A stretch of DNA of 64,000 nucleotides from Verrucosispora sp. WMMD573 (GCF_027497175.1 NZ_CP114901.1:4774001-4838000); one strand, 5' to 3'; counted from the stretch's first letter, positions 8,874 to 17,473 are shown. The notes: generated by a model not told the origin, from the sequence alone. Made by a program: numbers and translations.

Positions 8874-9365
8874 ATGAAGGCAACAAGATTTCTCGTACCG
8901 GCGGCAGGCGGGGTCGCTCTCGGCGCGCTGCTGCTGCCCGGTGCCGCGCTGGCCGACACGACCGTGTCGCCGTCCACCACGCCGGTCGGTGGAACCGTCG
9001 TACTGACCGCGACGGGCTGCAACCCGAAGTCAGGTGACGCGATCTTCCGGGTCACCGGGCCGGACCGCGACCAGAACGTCCGCTCCACCACCGCCGCCGC
9101 CGGCGGCGGGTTGAGCGCGGAGCTGTTCACCGCCGGCTTCACCCTCGGCACCTACACGGTGGCCGCCACCTGCGGCGACGGTACGGCCGACGGCAGCGCG
9201 ACCTTCACGGTCACCCCGATCGGCGGCGCCGAGGCCGGGGGCCGTGACGGCGACGACGGTGTCGGGACGATGGCCACCGGCGTCACCCTGCTGGCCACCG
9301 CGTTCGGCGGTGGCGTCATCCTGGCCCGGCGACGACGTCACGCCGTCACCGCCGCGACACACTGA
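8874..9365 (+). CDS. Small secreted Ig-like protein with C-terminal membrane anchor
   Basis: This 163-residue protein starts at ATG 8874. It has a Sec signal (residues 1-27, ending ALADT), a beta-rich middle that starts like many cell-surface Ig domains (SPSTTPVGGTVVLTATGC), two Cys (about 50 and 103) that could pair, an acidic linker (GGRDGDDG), and a terminal hydrophobic segment followed by RRRR. The tail has the shape of a sortase sorting signal, but no LPxTG-like motif precedes it, so it may simply stay membrane-anchored. It lies 124 bp upstream of a sortase gene. Confidence 0.75.
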   Translation: MKATRFLVPAAGGVALGALLLPGAALADTTVSPSTTPVGGTVVLTATGCNPKSGDAIFRVTGPDRDQNVRSTTAAAGGGLSAELFTAGFTLGTYTVAATCGDGTADGSATFTVTPIGGAEAGGRDGDDGVGTMATGVTLLATAFGGGVILARRRRHAVTAATH

Positions 9366-9394
9366 CCCACGACTCACCCCATCCCATCCTGTGA

Positions 9395-9431
9395 CGGGTG
9401 CCCGTACCGTGCTCGACGGTACGGGCACCCG
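9395..9431 (+). terminator. Perfect hairpin between surface protein and sortase genes
   Basis: A 16-bp perfect stem (CGGGTGCCCGTACCGT with its complement) surrounds the loop GCTCG. No U-tract follows, so it may act as an attenuator or a weak intrinsic terminator that lowers sortase expression relative to the surface protein. Confidence 0.65.
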
Positions 9432-9489
9432 AGGTGGCCGGGCAGACGCGGTTCCCGCCCCACGCGGGCACCGGCGAACGGAGGTTTCG

Positions 9490-10098
9490 GTGCGGGCGTA
9501 CCAGTTGGGCCGCCTCCTGGTCGCGGCGCTCGCGGTGGGCGGTATCGCGCTGGTCGGCGCGGGTGCGACGCGGCTGCCGGTGCGACCACCGCAACCGGAC
9601 GGTACCGCCGCTCCGCACCGGACGGTGCCGCACCTGCCGCCACTACCCCGGGCCGTCCCCGTCGAGGTACGCATCCCCGCCATCGACGTCCGCGCGCCAC
9701 TGCTGTCCGTCGCCGCCGATGCCGCCGGGGCGCTGGAGGTGCCGCCGCTGGACCGCCCAGCTGTGGCGGGCTGGTACCGGCTCGGGGTCAGTCCGGGAGA
9801 GACCGGCAACGCGGTGCTGGTGGGTCACGTGGACTCCCCCGACGGGCCGGCCGTCTTCTTCCACCTGGGACGTCTGCGTCCCGGGGACACCATCGAGATC
9901 GTCCGGGCCGACGCCCGGATGGTGCGCTTCGCCGTGCACGACGTCCAGGCGTATCCGAAGGACCGGTTCCCCACCGACCTGGTCTACGGCCCGGGCGACA
10001 CCGCCGGCCTCCGACTGATCACCTGCGGCGGTCGGTTCGACCGGGACACCGGCGAGTACGTCGACAACGTCATCGTGTTCGCCACCCGGGCAGCGTGA
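9490..10098 (+). CDS. Class F sortase
   Basis: This 202-residue transpeptidase is anchored by an N-terminal membrane helix (residues 8-26), followed by a Pro-rich spacer and the sortase barrel. His113 (VGHVDS) and Cys179 (LITCGG) are the catalytic His and Cys, and Arg182 or a nearby Arg would complete the site. Small size and the TC-GG context fit class F, common in actinobacteria. The GTG start at 9490 has ACGGAGGT a few bases upstream. The gene before it encodes a possible wall or membrane protein, but no canonical LPxTG substrate is present in the window. Confidence 0.88.
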   Translation: MRAYQLGRLLVAALAVGGIALVGAGATRLPVRPPQPDGTAAPHRTVPHLPPLPRAVPVEVRIPAIDVRAPLLSVAADAAGALEVPPLDRPAVAGWYRLGVSPGETGNAVLVGHVDSPDGPAVFFHLGRLRPGDTIEIVRADARMVRFAVHDVQAYPKDRFPTDLVYGPGDTAGLRLITCGGRFDRDTGEYVDNVIVFATRAA

Positions 10099-10442
10099 AC
10101 CGCGTTTGACCCTCGGGGCGCCGGGAAGACCCGTCGCCAACGGCAGATTTCGCGGCCTCCCAGGCCGCCGCGTCCCGGTCCCGCTCCGCCAGCCCGGCAC
10201 CGGCGAAGCGGGGCACCACGATGGAGTCGTTCGGCAGTCGCCGGGGTGCCCGAACCGGATCGCGTTGACCGGCCCGCCAGCGAGAACGTCGGTCACTCAG
10301 GGCCCGAGCGACGCGAAGTCCCGGCCGCCGGCATTCTAGCCGTGGCGGAACCTTCCTGACTGTCGACGCGGCCGGTCGGCCCTTTGCGGCGACGCGCGCC
10401 CCCGCTGGCGGTGGCCGAAGCCGCGACCGGAAGGATGGCGAG
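10099..10442. other. Intergenic stretch without a supported gene
   Basis: These 344 bp between the sortase and the YchJ-like gene contain open frames only by virtue of high GC. None has a ribosome binding site with a protein-like composition, and no repeat or hairpin stands out. Confidence 0.5.
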
Positions 10443-10862
10443 GTGGCCAAGCGAGACAGACGACCAACCAGCGGACCCGAGGTGACCGGTGCGTGCCCGT
10501 GCGGGCAGGGCCTGCCGTACCCGGACTGCTGCGGTCGGCTGCACCGGGGCGAGGCCGACGCGCCCACCGCCGAGGCGCTGATGCGGTCCCGGTACGCGGC
10601 CTTCGCCGTCGGCGACCTGGCCTACCTGCTGCGCAGCTGGCACTCCCGTACCAGGCCGCCACGGCTGCACCTCGACCCCGCTCAGCGCTGGGCCCGGCTG
10701 GAGGTGCTCGACACCAACGGCGGCGGCCTGTTCGACAGCACCGGCACCGTGCAGTTCCGCGCCCACTACCGGGAGGGACGCGCGCCGGGCACGGTGACCG
10801 AACGCAGCCGCTTCGTCCGCGAGGACGGCCGCTGGGTCTACCTGGACGACGACCTCGGCTGA
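10443..10862 (+). CDS. YchJ-family (UPF0225) SEC-C motif protein
   Basis: This 139-residue protein starts at GTG 10443. Its N-terminal CPCGQGLPYPDCCGRLH segment is the SEC-C-like zinc-binding motif (Cys at about 18, 20, 29 and 30). The rest (ALMRSRYAAFAVGDLAYLLRSWH, then FRAHYREG and VREDGRWVYLD) matches the NTF2-like body of YchJ proteins. The biological role is unknown. It converges with the MFS gene and overlaps it by 25 bp. Confidence 0.9.
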   Translation: MAKRDRRPTSGPEVTGACPCGQGLPYPDCCGRLHRGEADAPTAEALMRSRYAAFAVGDLAYLLRSWHSRTRPPRLHLDPAQRWARLEVLDTNGGGLFDSTGTVQFRAHYREGRAPGTVTERSRFVREDGRWVYLDDDLG

Positions 10863-12247
10863 AGCTGGTCAGCGCGCGGGTTCCCCACGACCGGCGCGCG
10901 CGGGCTCTCGTCGCCGCTCGGCCGGGTAGCCAGTGCCGCCGCGATCAGCAGGTACGGCACGGCGGCGACCGCGAACGCCACCGGGTTACCGGCCACGGTG
11001 GCGACCAGACCGTACCCGGCGTACACCACAATGATCGTCAGGTCGGTGCCCATGCCGGCGAGCGAGGTGACGGTGGCCCGGCCCGGCCCGGTGATGCGGG
11101 CCTGTAGCCGCGCGTCGGCCAGCACCGAGGCCAGTTGCAGGCCGCAGAACGCCACTGCCACCAGCCCGAACCCGGCCGGATGACCCGACAGCGCGCCCCC
11201 GGCCAGGGCCAGCGCCGAGCCGGCCAGCAGCAGCGCGTAGCCGCGGCTGCCGAACCGCTGACCGACCGGGGCGAGCAGACCACCGACGATCTGCCCGACC
11301 GTGACGGCCAGGAGCAGCAGCGGCACGGTGGTCAACGCGACGCCGGTGTCGCGGGCCAACAGCGGCGTGTACTCGTCCAGCGCGCCCCAGACGGCACCGA
11401 CCCCGGCGACGAGCAGCACCGCCCGGCGCACCGACCGGTGACCACGGGCCTCGGCGACTCCCGCGCGCAGCGCCTGCCACCAACCGGGTTCGTCCTCATC
11501 CTGGTCGGGTCTCGCCGTCGCGGTGTCTACGCCGCTGACCACCGTTGGCACCTCCCTACCCATGCCAGGCACGACGGAGTCGGCGTCGAGGCCGTGCGGC
11601 ACGGTGTGATCGGTGTCGAGGCGGCCCGGCCGGCAGATGCCGTCGCCGGCCCGGTCGAGGTCAAGGCCGGCGGCCCGGCGGTCGTCGGGGAAGCGGATCG
11701 CGACGGCCGCGGCGAGTAGGCAGGCCGCGACGCTGGCCGCGCCGACCGCCGGGTAGCCGCCGAGCCCGAGCACCGGAGCGGCCAGCACGATCGCCCCCAG
11801 CACGCCGACGGTGCCGGCGGTACGCGCCCGGCCGATGACGCGGGCGTACCGGTCGACGGCACCGAGCCGGTCGAGTTCGTCGAAGACCAGGGCCTCCGTC
11901 GCGCCGGAGGCGAGCGCGCCGCCGGCCCCCCAGAGGACGAACCCGGCGGCGAACGCCGGATAGGACGGAGCGACGGTCCACAGGGCGAATGCGGCGGCGG
12001 TGCACAGCGGCGCGAGGCAGAGCATCCGCCGCCGGGAGGTCGCGTCGGCCCAGGCCCCGGACGGCACCTCCAGCGCGATGCCGGCCAGCGACCAGATGAC
12101 GAACAGCGAGGAGATCTGCCCGACCGACAGGCCGGTGTCGGCGAAGAGCAGCGCGTACACCGGGTAGAGCAGCACCAGGTCGGTGAGGAACGCGTACGCG
12201 TAGAGCGTGCCGGCCAGGCGGCGGGCACGCGGCGAGGTCGAGGTCAT
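10838..12247 (-). CDS. MFS transporter
   Basis: This 469-residue membrane protein has about twelve hydrophobic segments in two halves and the MFS loop 2-3 signature GAWADATSRRR (near residues 63-73). The cytoplasmic loop between the halves is long and polar (about residues 205-275) and repeats elements such as RLDTDHTVPHGLDADSV. A short hydrophilic tail closes the protein. It is likely a drug or metabolite exporter, but nothing in the sequence fixes the substrate. The start is ATG 12247. Confidence 0.85.
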   Translation of the reverse strand: MTSTSPRARRLAGTLYAYAFLTDLVLLYPVYALLFADTGLSVGQISSLFVIWSLAGIALEVPSGAWADATSRRRMLCLAPLCTAAAFALWTVAPSYPAFAAGFVLWGAGGALASGATEALVFDELDRLGAVDRYARVIGRARTAGTVGVLGAIVLAAPVLGLGGYPAVGAASVAACLLAAAVAIRFPDDRRAAGLDLDRAGDGICRPGRLDTDHTVPHGLDADSVVPGMGREVPTVVSGVDTATARPDQDEDEPGWWQALRAGVAEARGHRSVRRAVLLVAGVGAVWGALDEYTPLLARDTGVALTTVPLLLLAVTVGQIVGGLLAPVGQRFGSRGYALLLAGSALALAGGALSGHPAGFGLVAVAFCGLQLASVLADARLQARITGPGRATVTSLAGMGTDLTIIVVYAGYGLVATVAGNPVAFAVAAVPYLLIAAALATRPSGDESPRAPVVGNPRADQLQPRSSSR

Positions 12248-12366
12248 CGGGGCCTTTCGGGTGGGACGGTCACGGACGCGAGTGTCACGGCGTCCGGGCG
12301 GCCCACGGCCTCGGATGACGGATCAATGTCGCCAGGTCATGGCGTCGATGCTAACGCCCCGCTCGG

Positions 12367-12382
12367 CACCTGCGCGCAGGTG
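12367..12382. promoter_or_regulatory. Perfect 16-bp palindrome upstream of the MFS gene
   Basis: CACCTGCGCGCAGGTG is a perfect dyad 120 bp upstream of the MFS start, and a half-site CGCAGGTG follows at about 12391-12398. It could be an operator for the transporter gene; no cognate regulator is adjacent. Confidence 0.35.
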
Positions 12383-12400
12383 TTTCGGGCGCAGGTGAAT

Positions 12401-12438
12401 CGGGCGGGACGGGACCGGCACGGGTCCCGTCCCGCCCG
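12401..12438 (-). terminator. Hairpin directly after the channel gene
   Basis: A 16-bp perfect stem (CGGGCGGGACGGGACC with its complement) with a 6-base loop begins 4 bp after the stop codon at 12443. The minus-strand continuation lacks a long U-run. Confidence 0.65.
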
Positions 12439-12442
12439 TCGG

Positions 12443-13543
12443 TCAACGTTGCTCGCCGGTCTTCGGCAGCACGATGGTCGAGTCGCTGTCGGCGGAGTCC
12501 CGCGGTGCCGGCACCTGCGGCGGATTCGGGGCGACCACCTGGGTGGCTTCCGGGTCGTTCTCCGGCGGCGTCGAGGATTCCGGCGCTGGCCGCGTCGGGG
12601 CGGCGCTCTGGCGCGGCAGCGGCGTGGTCGCGTCGGGATCGTCGGCGGGCCCGGTGACGATCTGGGTCTCGTCGGCATCGAGGGAACGTCCGGTGACGAC
12701 CTGGGTCGCCTCCGGGTCGTCGACGGACGACGAGCCCGCGGCGGGGTCAGCCACCGCACCGGTCACCGGGTGGGAGGTGTGGGGGGCGGCGTCCGGGGCG
12801 CGGTGGCCCGGTGCGGGGTCGGCGAGACGTTCGTCGGAGTCGCGGCGGCCGGCGGAGTACGCCCGGGCGTGCTCGGCGATGGTCCGTGACTCCCGCTCGG
12901 CCCGGTCGAGCCAGGACTCCCACCGGCTCTGCATCGGACGAATCAGACCTCCGCCGACCCCGACCACGAGAATGCCGCCGATGGTGGCCAGTACCGCGAT
13001 CAGCACCGGCGTGGTCACCGCGGTGGCGACACCGATCTGGTTGAGCGCGGCGATGATGCCGAGACCGAGAATGAACGCCGAGGCGACGGTGGCCAGCAGC
13101 CGACCGTAGGAGAGCCCGCCGAGCGCGCCGGAGATGATGTCCTTCACCGCGCTCGCGATGGCGGCGGCCACGACCACGATGACGATCGCCACGAAGGCGC
13201 GGGGCAGCCAGGCGATGACCCCGCCGATCAGGTCGGAGATCGGGTTCGGCCCCCAGACCCCGAAGGCCAGGTAGAGGGTGAGCAGCAGGATCCCGTAGTA
13301 CGCCAGCCGGGCGACGATGTCGCTGGCGTCGTAGCGGGCGCGGGCCAGGGCCCGGCGGATGCCGCCGCGCTCGACCGCACGGTCGAAGCCGACCCGTTCG
13401 AGCAGCCGGTTCACCAGCTTCAGCGCGGTCTTGGCCAGCAGCCAGCCGACAACCAGGATGGCCACGAAGGCGAGCGCCTTGGGCAGGAAGAGAAGTATCG
13501 AGCGGAGGGTGTCCCCCACCGCGTCACCGAAGTCGTCTCGCAT
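12443..13543 (-). CDS. Mechanosensitive-type (conserved TM helix) channel protein with phosphothreonine-like tail
   Basis: This 366-residue membrane protein starts at ATG 13543, chosen because GGAGG lies 8 bases upstream; an in-frame GTG further up includes that site. Residues 1-200 hold four or five hydrophobic helices with the pattern of the conserved-TM-helix relatives of MscS (FVAILVVGWLLAKTALK; ASAVKDIISGALGGL). From residue 205 the protein is cytoplasmic and disordered. It carries repeats around Thr280, Thr293 and Thr334 (DPEATQVV, DETQIV) plus Thr306 and Thr356, all with acidic residues before the Thr. These resemble FHA-domain ligands made by Ser/Thr kinases. The role in osmotic response is inferred from the family. 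Confidence 0.8.
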   Translation of the reverse strand: MRDDFGDAVGDTLRSILLFLPKALAFVAILVVGWLLAKTALKLVNRLLERVGFDRAVERGGIRRALARARYDASDIVARLAYYGILLLTLYLAFGVWGPNPISDLIGGVIAWLPRAFVAIVIVVVAAAIASAVKDIISGALGGLSYGRLLATVASAFILGLGIIAALNQIGVATAVTTPVLIAVLATIGGILVVGVGGGLIRPMQSRWESWLDRAERESRTIAEHARAYSAGRRDSDERLADPAPGHRAPDAAPHTSHPVTGAVADPAAGSSSVDDPEATQVVTGRSLDADETQIVTGPADDPDATTPLPRQSAAPTRPAPESSTPPENDPEATQVVAPNPPQVPAPRDSADSDSTIVLPKTGEQR

Positions 13544-13627
13544 CGGATGGTCCTCCACAGGGGCAGGTGGTTCGTCCGGCCCGACCTACCCGCCTGCCCC
13601 TGCGCAGAAACCAGTGACGGTGACGAG

Positions 13628-14452
13628 CTACGGGCGCAGTTGGGCCAGTGAGGCGACCGCGACGCCGTGCGCGTACTGCTTCGAGGCCGCGTCGATCAGC
13701 GGACCGAAGTCGTACTGGATGAGCGCCCCGTACTGGAAGAGCCCCATGCCGCCAGCGCTTGCCTGGGCCACGTGCGTACGAGTGACGGTGTCGTACGGGC
13801 CGAAACAGAAGAAGCCACCGTTGAGCCAGATCGGATCGTGGTAGTTCATCCAGAATTCCTCGTTGACGCCGTACGGGGTTCCCATGCAGTACGGCTGCCA
13901 CTGGGTCTGCACCCGGGTGAACGCGTTGACCAGCAACGACCTCAGCTCGGTGACGCTGAAGCGGGCCTGGGCCCGGGCGATCAGCGCGATCGGCCCGACG
14001 GCGCCGAGCAGGATGCCGAGCTGGTTCTTCGCCGAGGCGTTGGTGACCGCGTTCCACAGCGCGTCGATGAGCGTCACGCAGCTTGTCACGTCCTGCGCCC
14101 AGCGCTGCTTGAGGCTGAGCGGGAACTCGGCGATGTCGGCGAACTCGAGCACGTGGTGCCGGACGCAGCCGGTCGCCTCGGCCACCGCCAGCGCGTCGGC
14201 GTGTGCGTTTATCGCGTCCCGGGAGGCGTTTACCGCGCCGATGATCTGGCTGGTCGCCTGCTCAAGTGTGAGGCCGCCGTTCTGCGAGCTGTTGAAGTAC
14301 GAGTAGGCCGCGGCGGCGAACTGGATGATCGTCGCCACCGTAGCCGGGTCGACGGCCGCCTGCGCCGGTCGGGCGCCGCCCGGCACGACGAGCCCGGTGG
14401 CCAGCACCGCAGCGGCCATGCCGGTAGCGAATCGCTTACGTAGTCTTGTCAC
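13628..14452 (-). CDS. Secreted protein of unknown function, paralogue of the preceding gene
   Basis: This 274-residue exported protein starts at GTG 14452, which overlaps the TGA of the upstream gene (GTGA). The signal peptide ends near ARPAQAA. The mature protein is largely helical (LTLEQATSQIIGAVNASRDA, then HHVLEFADIAEF) with Cys at about residues 95, 125, 189 and 217. The VRHHVLEFADIAEF segment and the overall layout match the gene upstream (AHIVEFNDIEIF), so the two arose by tandem duplication. I recognise no catalytic motif. Confidence 0.7.
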   Translation of the reverse strand: MTRLRKRFATGMAAAVLATGLVVPGGARPAQAAVDPATVATIIQFAAAAYSYFNSSQNGGLTLEQATSQIIGAVNASRDAINAHADALAVAEATGCVRHHVLEFADIAEFPLSLKQRWAQDVTSCVTLIDALWNAVTNASAKNQLGILLGAVGPIALIARAQARFSVTELRSLLVNAFTRVQTQWQPYCMGTPYGVNEEFWMNYHDPIWLNGGFFCFGPYDTVTRTHVAQASAGGMGLFQYGALIQYDFGPLIDAASKQYAHGVAVASLAQLRP

Positions 14453-15237
14453 CGATCGCCTCCCTGGTTGTCCATGGTTTGTAGGACCGCCCGGGCCACC
14501 GCCCAGCTCGTGCCCGCCCCGGCGGCCTCCAACAGCGAATCCGGCGAGTACGGGCCCTCCCGCCAGTCACCGAAGTACTCGTAGTCCTGGAATTCCAGTC
14601 GCCGACCGTCGGGCGCGGTGCAGGTGTGCACGACCTGGTAGATCGACGGGTGCGGATCGAGCTCACCTGGTGCGGAGGTGCAGACCGGCTTGAGGTTCTC
14701 CACGATCGACTCCAGTGCCTCCCGGTAGTGGCGCATCAGCGTGGTCGTGCCGAACCCGGCCTTGACCCGGGCGGTCAGCGCCATCGGGTAGAGCGTGTGG
14801 ATCGCGTATCCGAGGTCGTTGCGGGACTTCCTGTCCGTCATCGCGTTGAAGACGCTCGCCGCCACGTCGGCGTCGTGGGTGACGGCCATCGCCCAGTCCC
14901 AGAGCGTCTCCTCCTCGAAGATCTCTATGTCGTTGAACTCCACGATGTGCGCCCGTGCCGCACCGAGCCACGGTGCCGCGGCGAGGGCGTCCATGTGCGT
15001 GAGCACCACCGACTCGGCATCGTCGACAGCCAAGATGGTGTCGGTCACCAGCTGGGCGATCTCCTCGGGGCTGAGCCCGCCGTCACTGAACAGGTTCAGT
15101 AGCTGGATGACAGTGGTGCCGACCTTCTGCACGGGCACCGTGCCGTCGGCGGCGTGCGCCGGCACCGCCGTACCCGAGACAGCCAGGGCGACCGCCAGCG
15201 TGGCGGCGACGAGCGTACGTACCGGTTGACGTCCCAT
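14449..15237 (-). CDS. Secreted protein of unknown function, first of a tandem pair
   Basis: This 262-residue protein starts at ATG 15237 behind AGGAGAG. A Sec signal ends around PAHAADG. The mature part begins with VGTTVIQLLNLFSDGGLSPEE, followed by an ARAHIVEFNDIEIF segment shared with its neighbour, and ends with a Tyr-rich LEFQDYEYFGDW stretch. Two Cys lie near residues 190-214. It is divergent from a PucR regulator, which may control the pair. No family is recognised. Confidence 0.7.
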   Translation of the reverse strand: MGRQPVRTLVAATLAVALAVSGTAVPAHAADGTVPVQKVGTTVIQLLNLFSDGGLSPEEIAQLVTDTILAVDDAESVVLTHMDALAAAPWLGAARAHIVEFNDIEIFEEETLWDWAMAVTHDADVAASVFNAMTDRKSRNDLGYAIHTLYPMALTARVKAGFGTTTLMRHYREALESIVENLKPVCTSAPGELDPHPSIYQVVHTCTAPDGRRLEFQDYEYFGDWREGPYSPDSLLEAAGAGTSWAVARAVLQTMDNQGGDR

Positions 15238-15314
15238 GGCGATCTCTCCTTCGCCCTGTTATCGACGGACGCGAATAGCGTGGACCGCACACCACCGGCT
15301 TGTCTTCGTCATCG

Positions 15315-15355
15315 GTGACAACTCGGATGCGCGATCGGGCAGCACCGCTTGTCAC
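15315..15355. promoter_or_regulatory. Inverted GTGACAA/TTGTCAC pair in divergent intergenic region
   Basis: GTGACAA at 15315-15321 and TTGTCAC at 15349-15355 form a widely spaced inverted pair between the divergent secreted-protein operon and the PucR-type regulator. A further GTGAC follows at 15361. They could be half-sites for that regulator. This is inferred from position only. Confidence 0.35.
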
Positions 15356-15480
15356 TTGTGGTGACCCGATCGGACGAGGTGCCACCCTTCGCGGACCGCT
15401 GGTTATTGCTCGGGTCGGGGCACTAATCTCTGAGGTTGAGGTGACGCGGGAACGGCTGGACCTTCGAGGCAGGGGCTTCA

Positions 15481-16665
15481 ATGGGAGACCTGTTCCACCA
15501 GCTCAGCAAGCAGGTCGACCGCAATGCCCGACGGGCCGTTCGGGTGTACCAACGCGAGCTACCCGAGTTTCGGCAGGTCGATGCGTCCAGCCATGGGCTC
15601 GCCGCGATGATGGATTTCGCGGTGCTGCTCCGCCGCCGCACCGCTGCGCTCGCGGCCGAGGAGCAGCCCTTCACCGACGACGACCTGCGGCAGATGGAGT
15701 CGGTCGGCCAGGAGCGCGGCGAACGCGGCATCTCCGCCGGAGCCCAGCGCCAGGTGCTGATGCTGCACTCGACACTGACACTTCAGGAGATCCGCGAGGC
15801 GTCCGGGCCGGACGACATCGAGGACGTTATGCGGATGCTGCGGTGGCTGGGCCCGCAGGGCGCGGTCGCCCAGGCCGCGTACACCCGGGGTTTCCTCGCC
15901 GGGCAGCACCGCAGTGTGCCGTTCGCAGCGCGGATACAGCGCCTCACGCTGGCGCTACTGCACGACGACCCCGCCGCCGGCCAGCTCGCCGGGGACCTCG
16001 CCCTGTCCCACCAAGGGCAGTACCTGGTCACGGTCGTCACCATCCGAGGTGACACGCGACGCCTGACCGCAAAGGTGCGCGCCCGGATCGTCGAGACGCT
16101 TCTGCATCTGCACCGCTGGCCGATGATGTGGCGCAAGCCGTCGGAGTTCGTCCTGCTGACCCCCGTGTCGGGGACGGTCGGAACGCTCGTCGCCACGGAG
16201 CAGCAGACCGCTCTCGCGGTGATCCGCGGTCTCGCCGACGCCGTCGGCCGTCCGCTGTCGATCGGCACCGCCGCCGGGTCCGCCGGCAGCCTCGCCCAGA
16301 CCGTCGACCTGGCCCGCCGGGTCAGCTGCGTCGCGCCCGCACAGCCGAGCCCCGAGTGCCTGCACACGGTCGCCGACGTCCTGATCGAACTCGCGGTCGC
16401 ACAGCTACCCGCGGTCGATCGCTGGCTCGACGACCTCACCCGCCGCCTCTCCGCCGGCCCCGATCTTGTGGAGACGCTCGCCGCCTACTACGACAACGAC
16501 ATGAACCGCCTCCGTACCGCGGCCGCCCTCAACATCCACCCGCGCACGCTCGACTATCGCATCCGCCGGGCCCACGACCTGCTCGGCTTTCACCCCGCGA
16601 CAGCCCGAGGCGTACGCCTCATCGGCGCCGGCATCGCCCGCGCTCGGGCCGACCGCACGCAGTGA
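15481..16665 (+). CDS. PucR-family transcriptional regulator
   Basis: This 394-residue cytoplasmic regulator starts at ATG 15481. The C-terminus carries the PucR helix-turn-helix: LVETLAAYYDNDMNRLRTAA followed by LNIHPRTLDYRIRRAHDLLG. The middle (about residues 150-260) resembles the GGDEF-like effector region of CdaR/PucR proteins. The N-terminal third is helical and has no recognised ligand domain. The divergent partner encodes two secreted proteins, which are the likeliest targets along with its own gene. Confidence 0.85.
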   Translation: MGDLFHQLSKQVDRNARRAVRVYQRELPEFRQVDASSHGLAAMMDFAVLLRRRTAALAAEEQPFTDDDLRQMESVGQERGERGISAGAQRQVLMLHSTLTLQEIREASGPDDIEDVMRMLRWLGPQGAVAQAAYTRGFLAGQHRSVPFAARIQRLTLALLHDDPAAGQLAGDLALSHQGQYLVTVVTIRGDTRRLTAKVRARIVETLLHLHRWPMMWRKPSEFVLLTPVSGTVGTLVATEQQTALAVIRGLADAVGRPLSIGTAAGSAGSLAQTVDLARRVSCVAPAQPSPECLHTVADVLIELAVAQLPAVDRWLDDLTRRLSAGPDLVETLAAYYDNDMNRLRTAAALNIHPRTLDYRIRRAHDLLGFHPATARGVRLIGAGIARARADRTQ

Positions 16666-16712
16666 GCGGGCCCGCGCCGGCCCGCCGCAGCGCCGCGGCC
16701 ACCTCGACGAGC

Positions 16713-16748
16713 CGCTCCGGCCCAGGACGACAACCCTGGGCCGGAGCG
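16713..16748. terminator. Bidirectional hairpin between PucR and LPMO genes
   Basis: CGCTCCGGCCCAGG pairs perfectly with its complement over 14 bp, with an 8-base loop. It sits between the ends of two convergent genes (stops at 16665 and 16763), so it can terminate both. Confidence 0.75.
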
Positions 16749-16762
16749 ATGGAGCTGGTCGA

Positions 16763-17440
16763 TCAGACGAAGTTCACGTCACTGCACCACATGTACGCCT
16801 GGTCCAGGTGCGAAGCCTGCCAGATGACGAAGACGATGTGGCGTCCGGTGTAGCCGGAGGTAGAGACGTTGAACGAGATGTTCTGCGCGGGCGCGTACCT
16901 GCCGGTCTGCGTGATGAAGTCGAGGTTGCCCCAGCCGAGCTGCTGGGTGGTGGGGTCGAACCCCTGCTTGCTCACGTAGACGCGGAAGAAGTCGGCGCCG
17001 TGGCTGGCCTGGTCGTACAGCTGGACCGTGAAGTTGCTGCTCACGTTGGTCGTCCGCCACGCACCAGGCTGGTTCAGGCTGTTGTTCCTGGACAGCCCGT
17101 TGCTGCACAGCTGCCCGTCCGGGGTACGGCCCTGGAAGTTGCCGCCCAGACCGTCCCGCAGCGCGCTCATCCAGTTCCACATGGTGTCGGGGTTGGCTTG
17201 GAACGCCTGCCAACACATGGGGTCCTGCTGCTGCATGGCCGGGTTCGTGTGCTGGCTTCCCCAGCTCTGCCAGCACTGGTAGGCGCGGGAGGCCGGGTTG
17301 ATGATGGTGCCGTGGGCCTGGACCGGGCTGCTCCAGGGCAGCACGCCAACCATCATCGCGAGCAGCACGGCGAGCACCCGAAGGGGCTGACGGACGCCGG
17401 ACCGGGTTCGTCCGGAGCGGTCGGGCCTGCGTGAAGGCAT
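16763..17440 (-). CDS. AA10 lytic polysaccharide monooxygenase
   Basis: This is a 225-residue secreted copper enzyme that oxidatively cleaves chitin or cellulose. After the signal peptide, cleavage behind VQA leaves His43 (HGTIINPASRAYQCW) at the mature N-terminus. His147 (QASHGADFFRVYV) supplies the second imidazole of the histidine brace and Phe224 (DVNF) the axial residue. It is a single-domain enzyme without a carbohydrate-binding module. The ATG at 17440 has GGAGGAGG upstream. Upstream lie a near-perfect CebR box and a TTGACA promoter, which point to cellobiose-type induction and favour a cellulose-related role. Confidence 0.94.
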   Translation of the reverse strand: MPSRRPDRSGRTRSGVRQPLRVLAVLLAMMVGVLPWSSPVQAHGTIINPASRAYQCWQSWGSQHTNPAMQQQDPMCWQAFQANPDTMWNWMSALRDGLGGNFQGRTPDGQLCSNGLSRNNSLNQPGAWRTTNVSSNFTVQLYDQASHGADFFRVYVSKQGFDPTTQQLGWGNLDFITQTGRYAPAQNISFNVSTSGYTGRHIVFVIWQASHLDQAYMWCSDVNFV

Positions 17441-17473
17441 GGTGCCTCCTCCGTTTCTTCGGTGGTGTCAGTG

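Noticed and set aside
10099..10442. A minus-strand frame (ending near 10070) with a protein-like AWEAAKSA stretch
   Set aside because: It overlaps the sortase 3' end and the YchJ-like start, lacks a ribosome site and shows no extended similarity to a known family.
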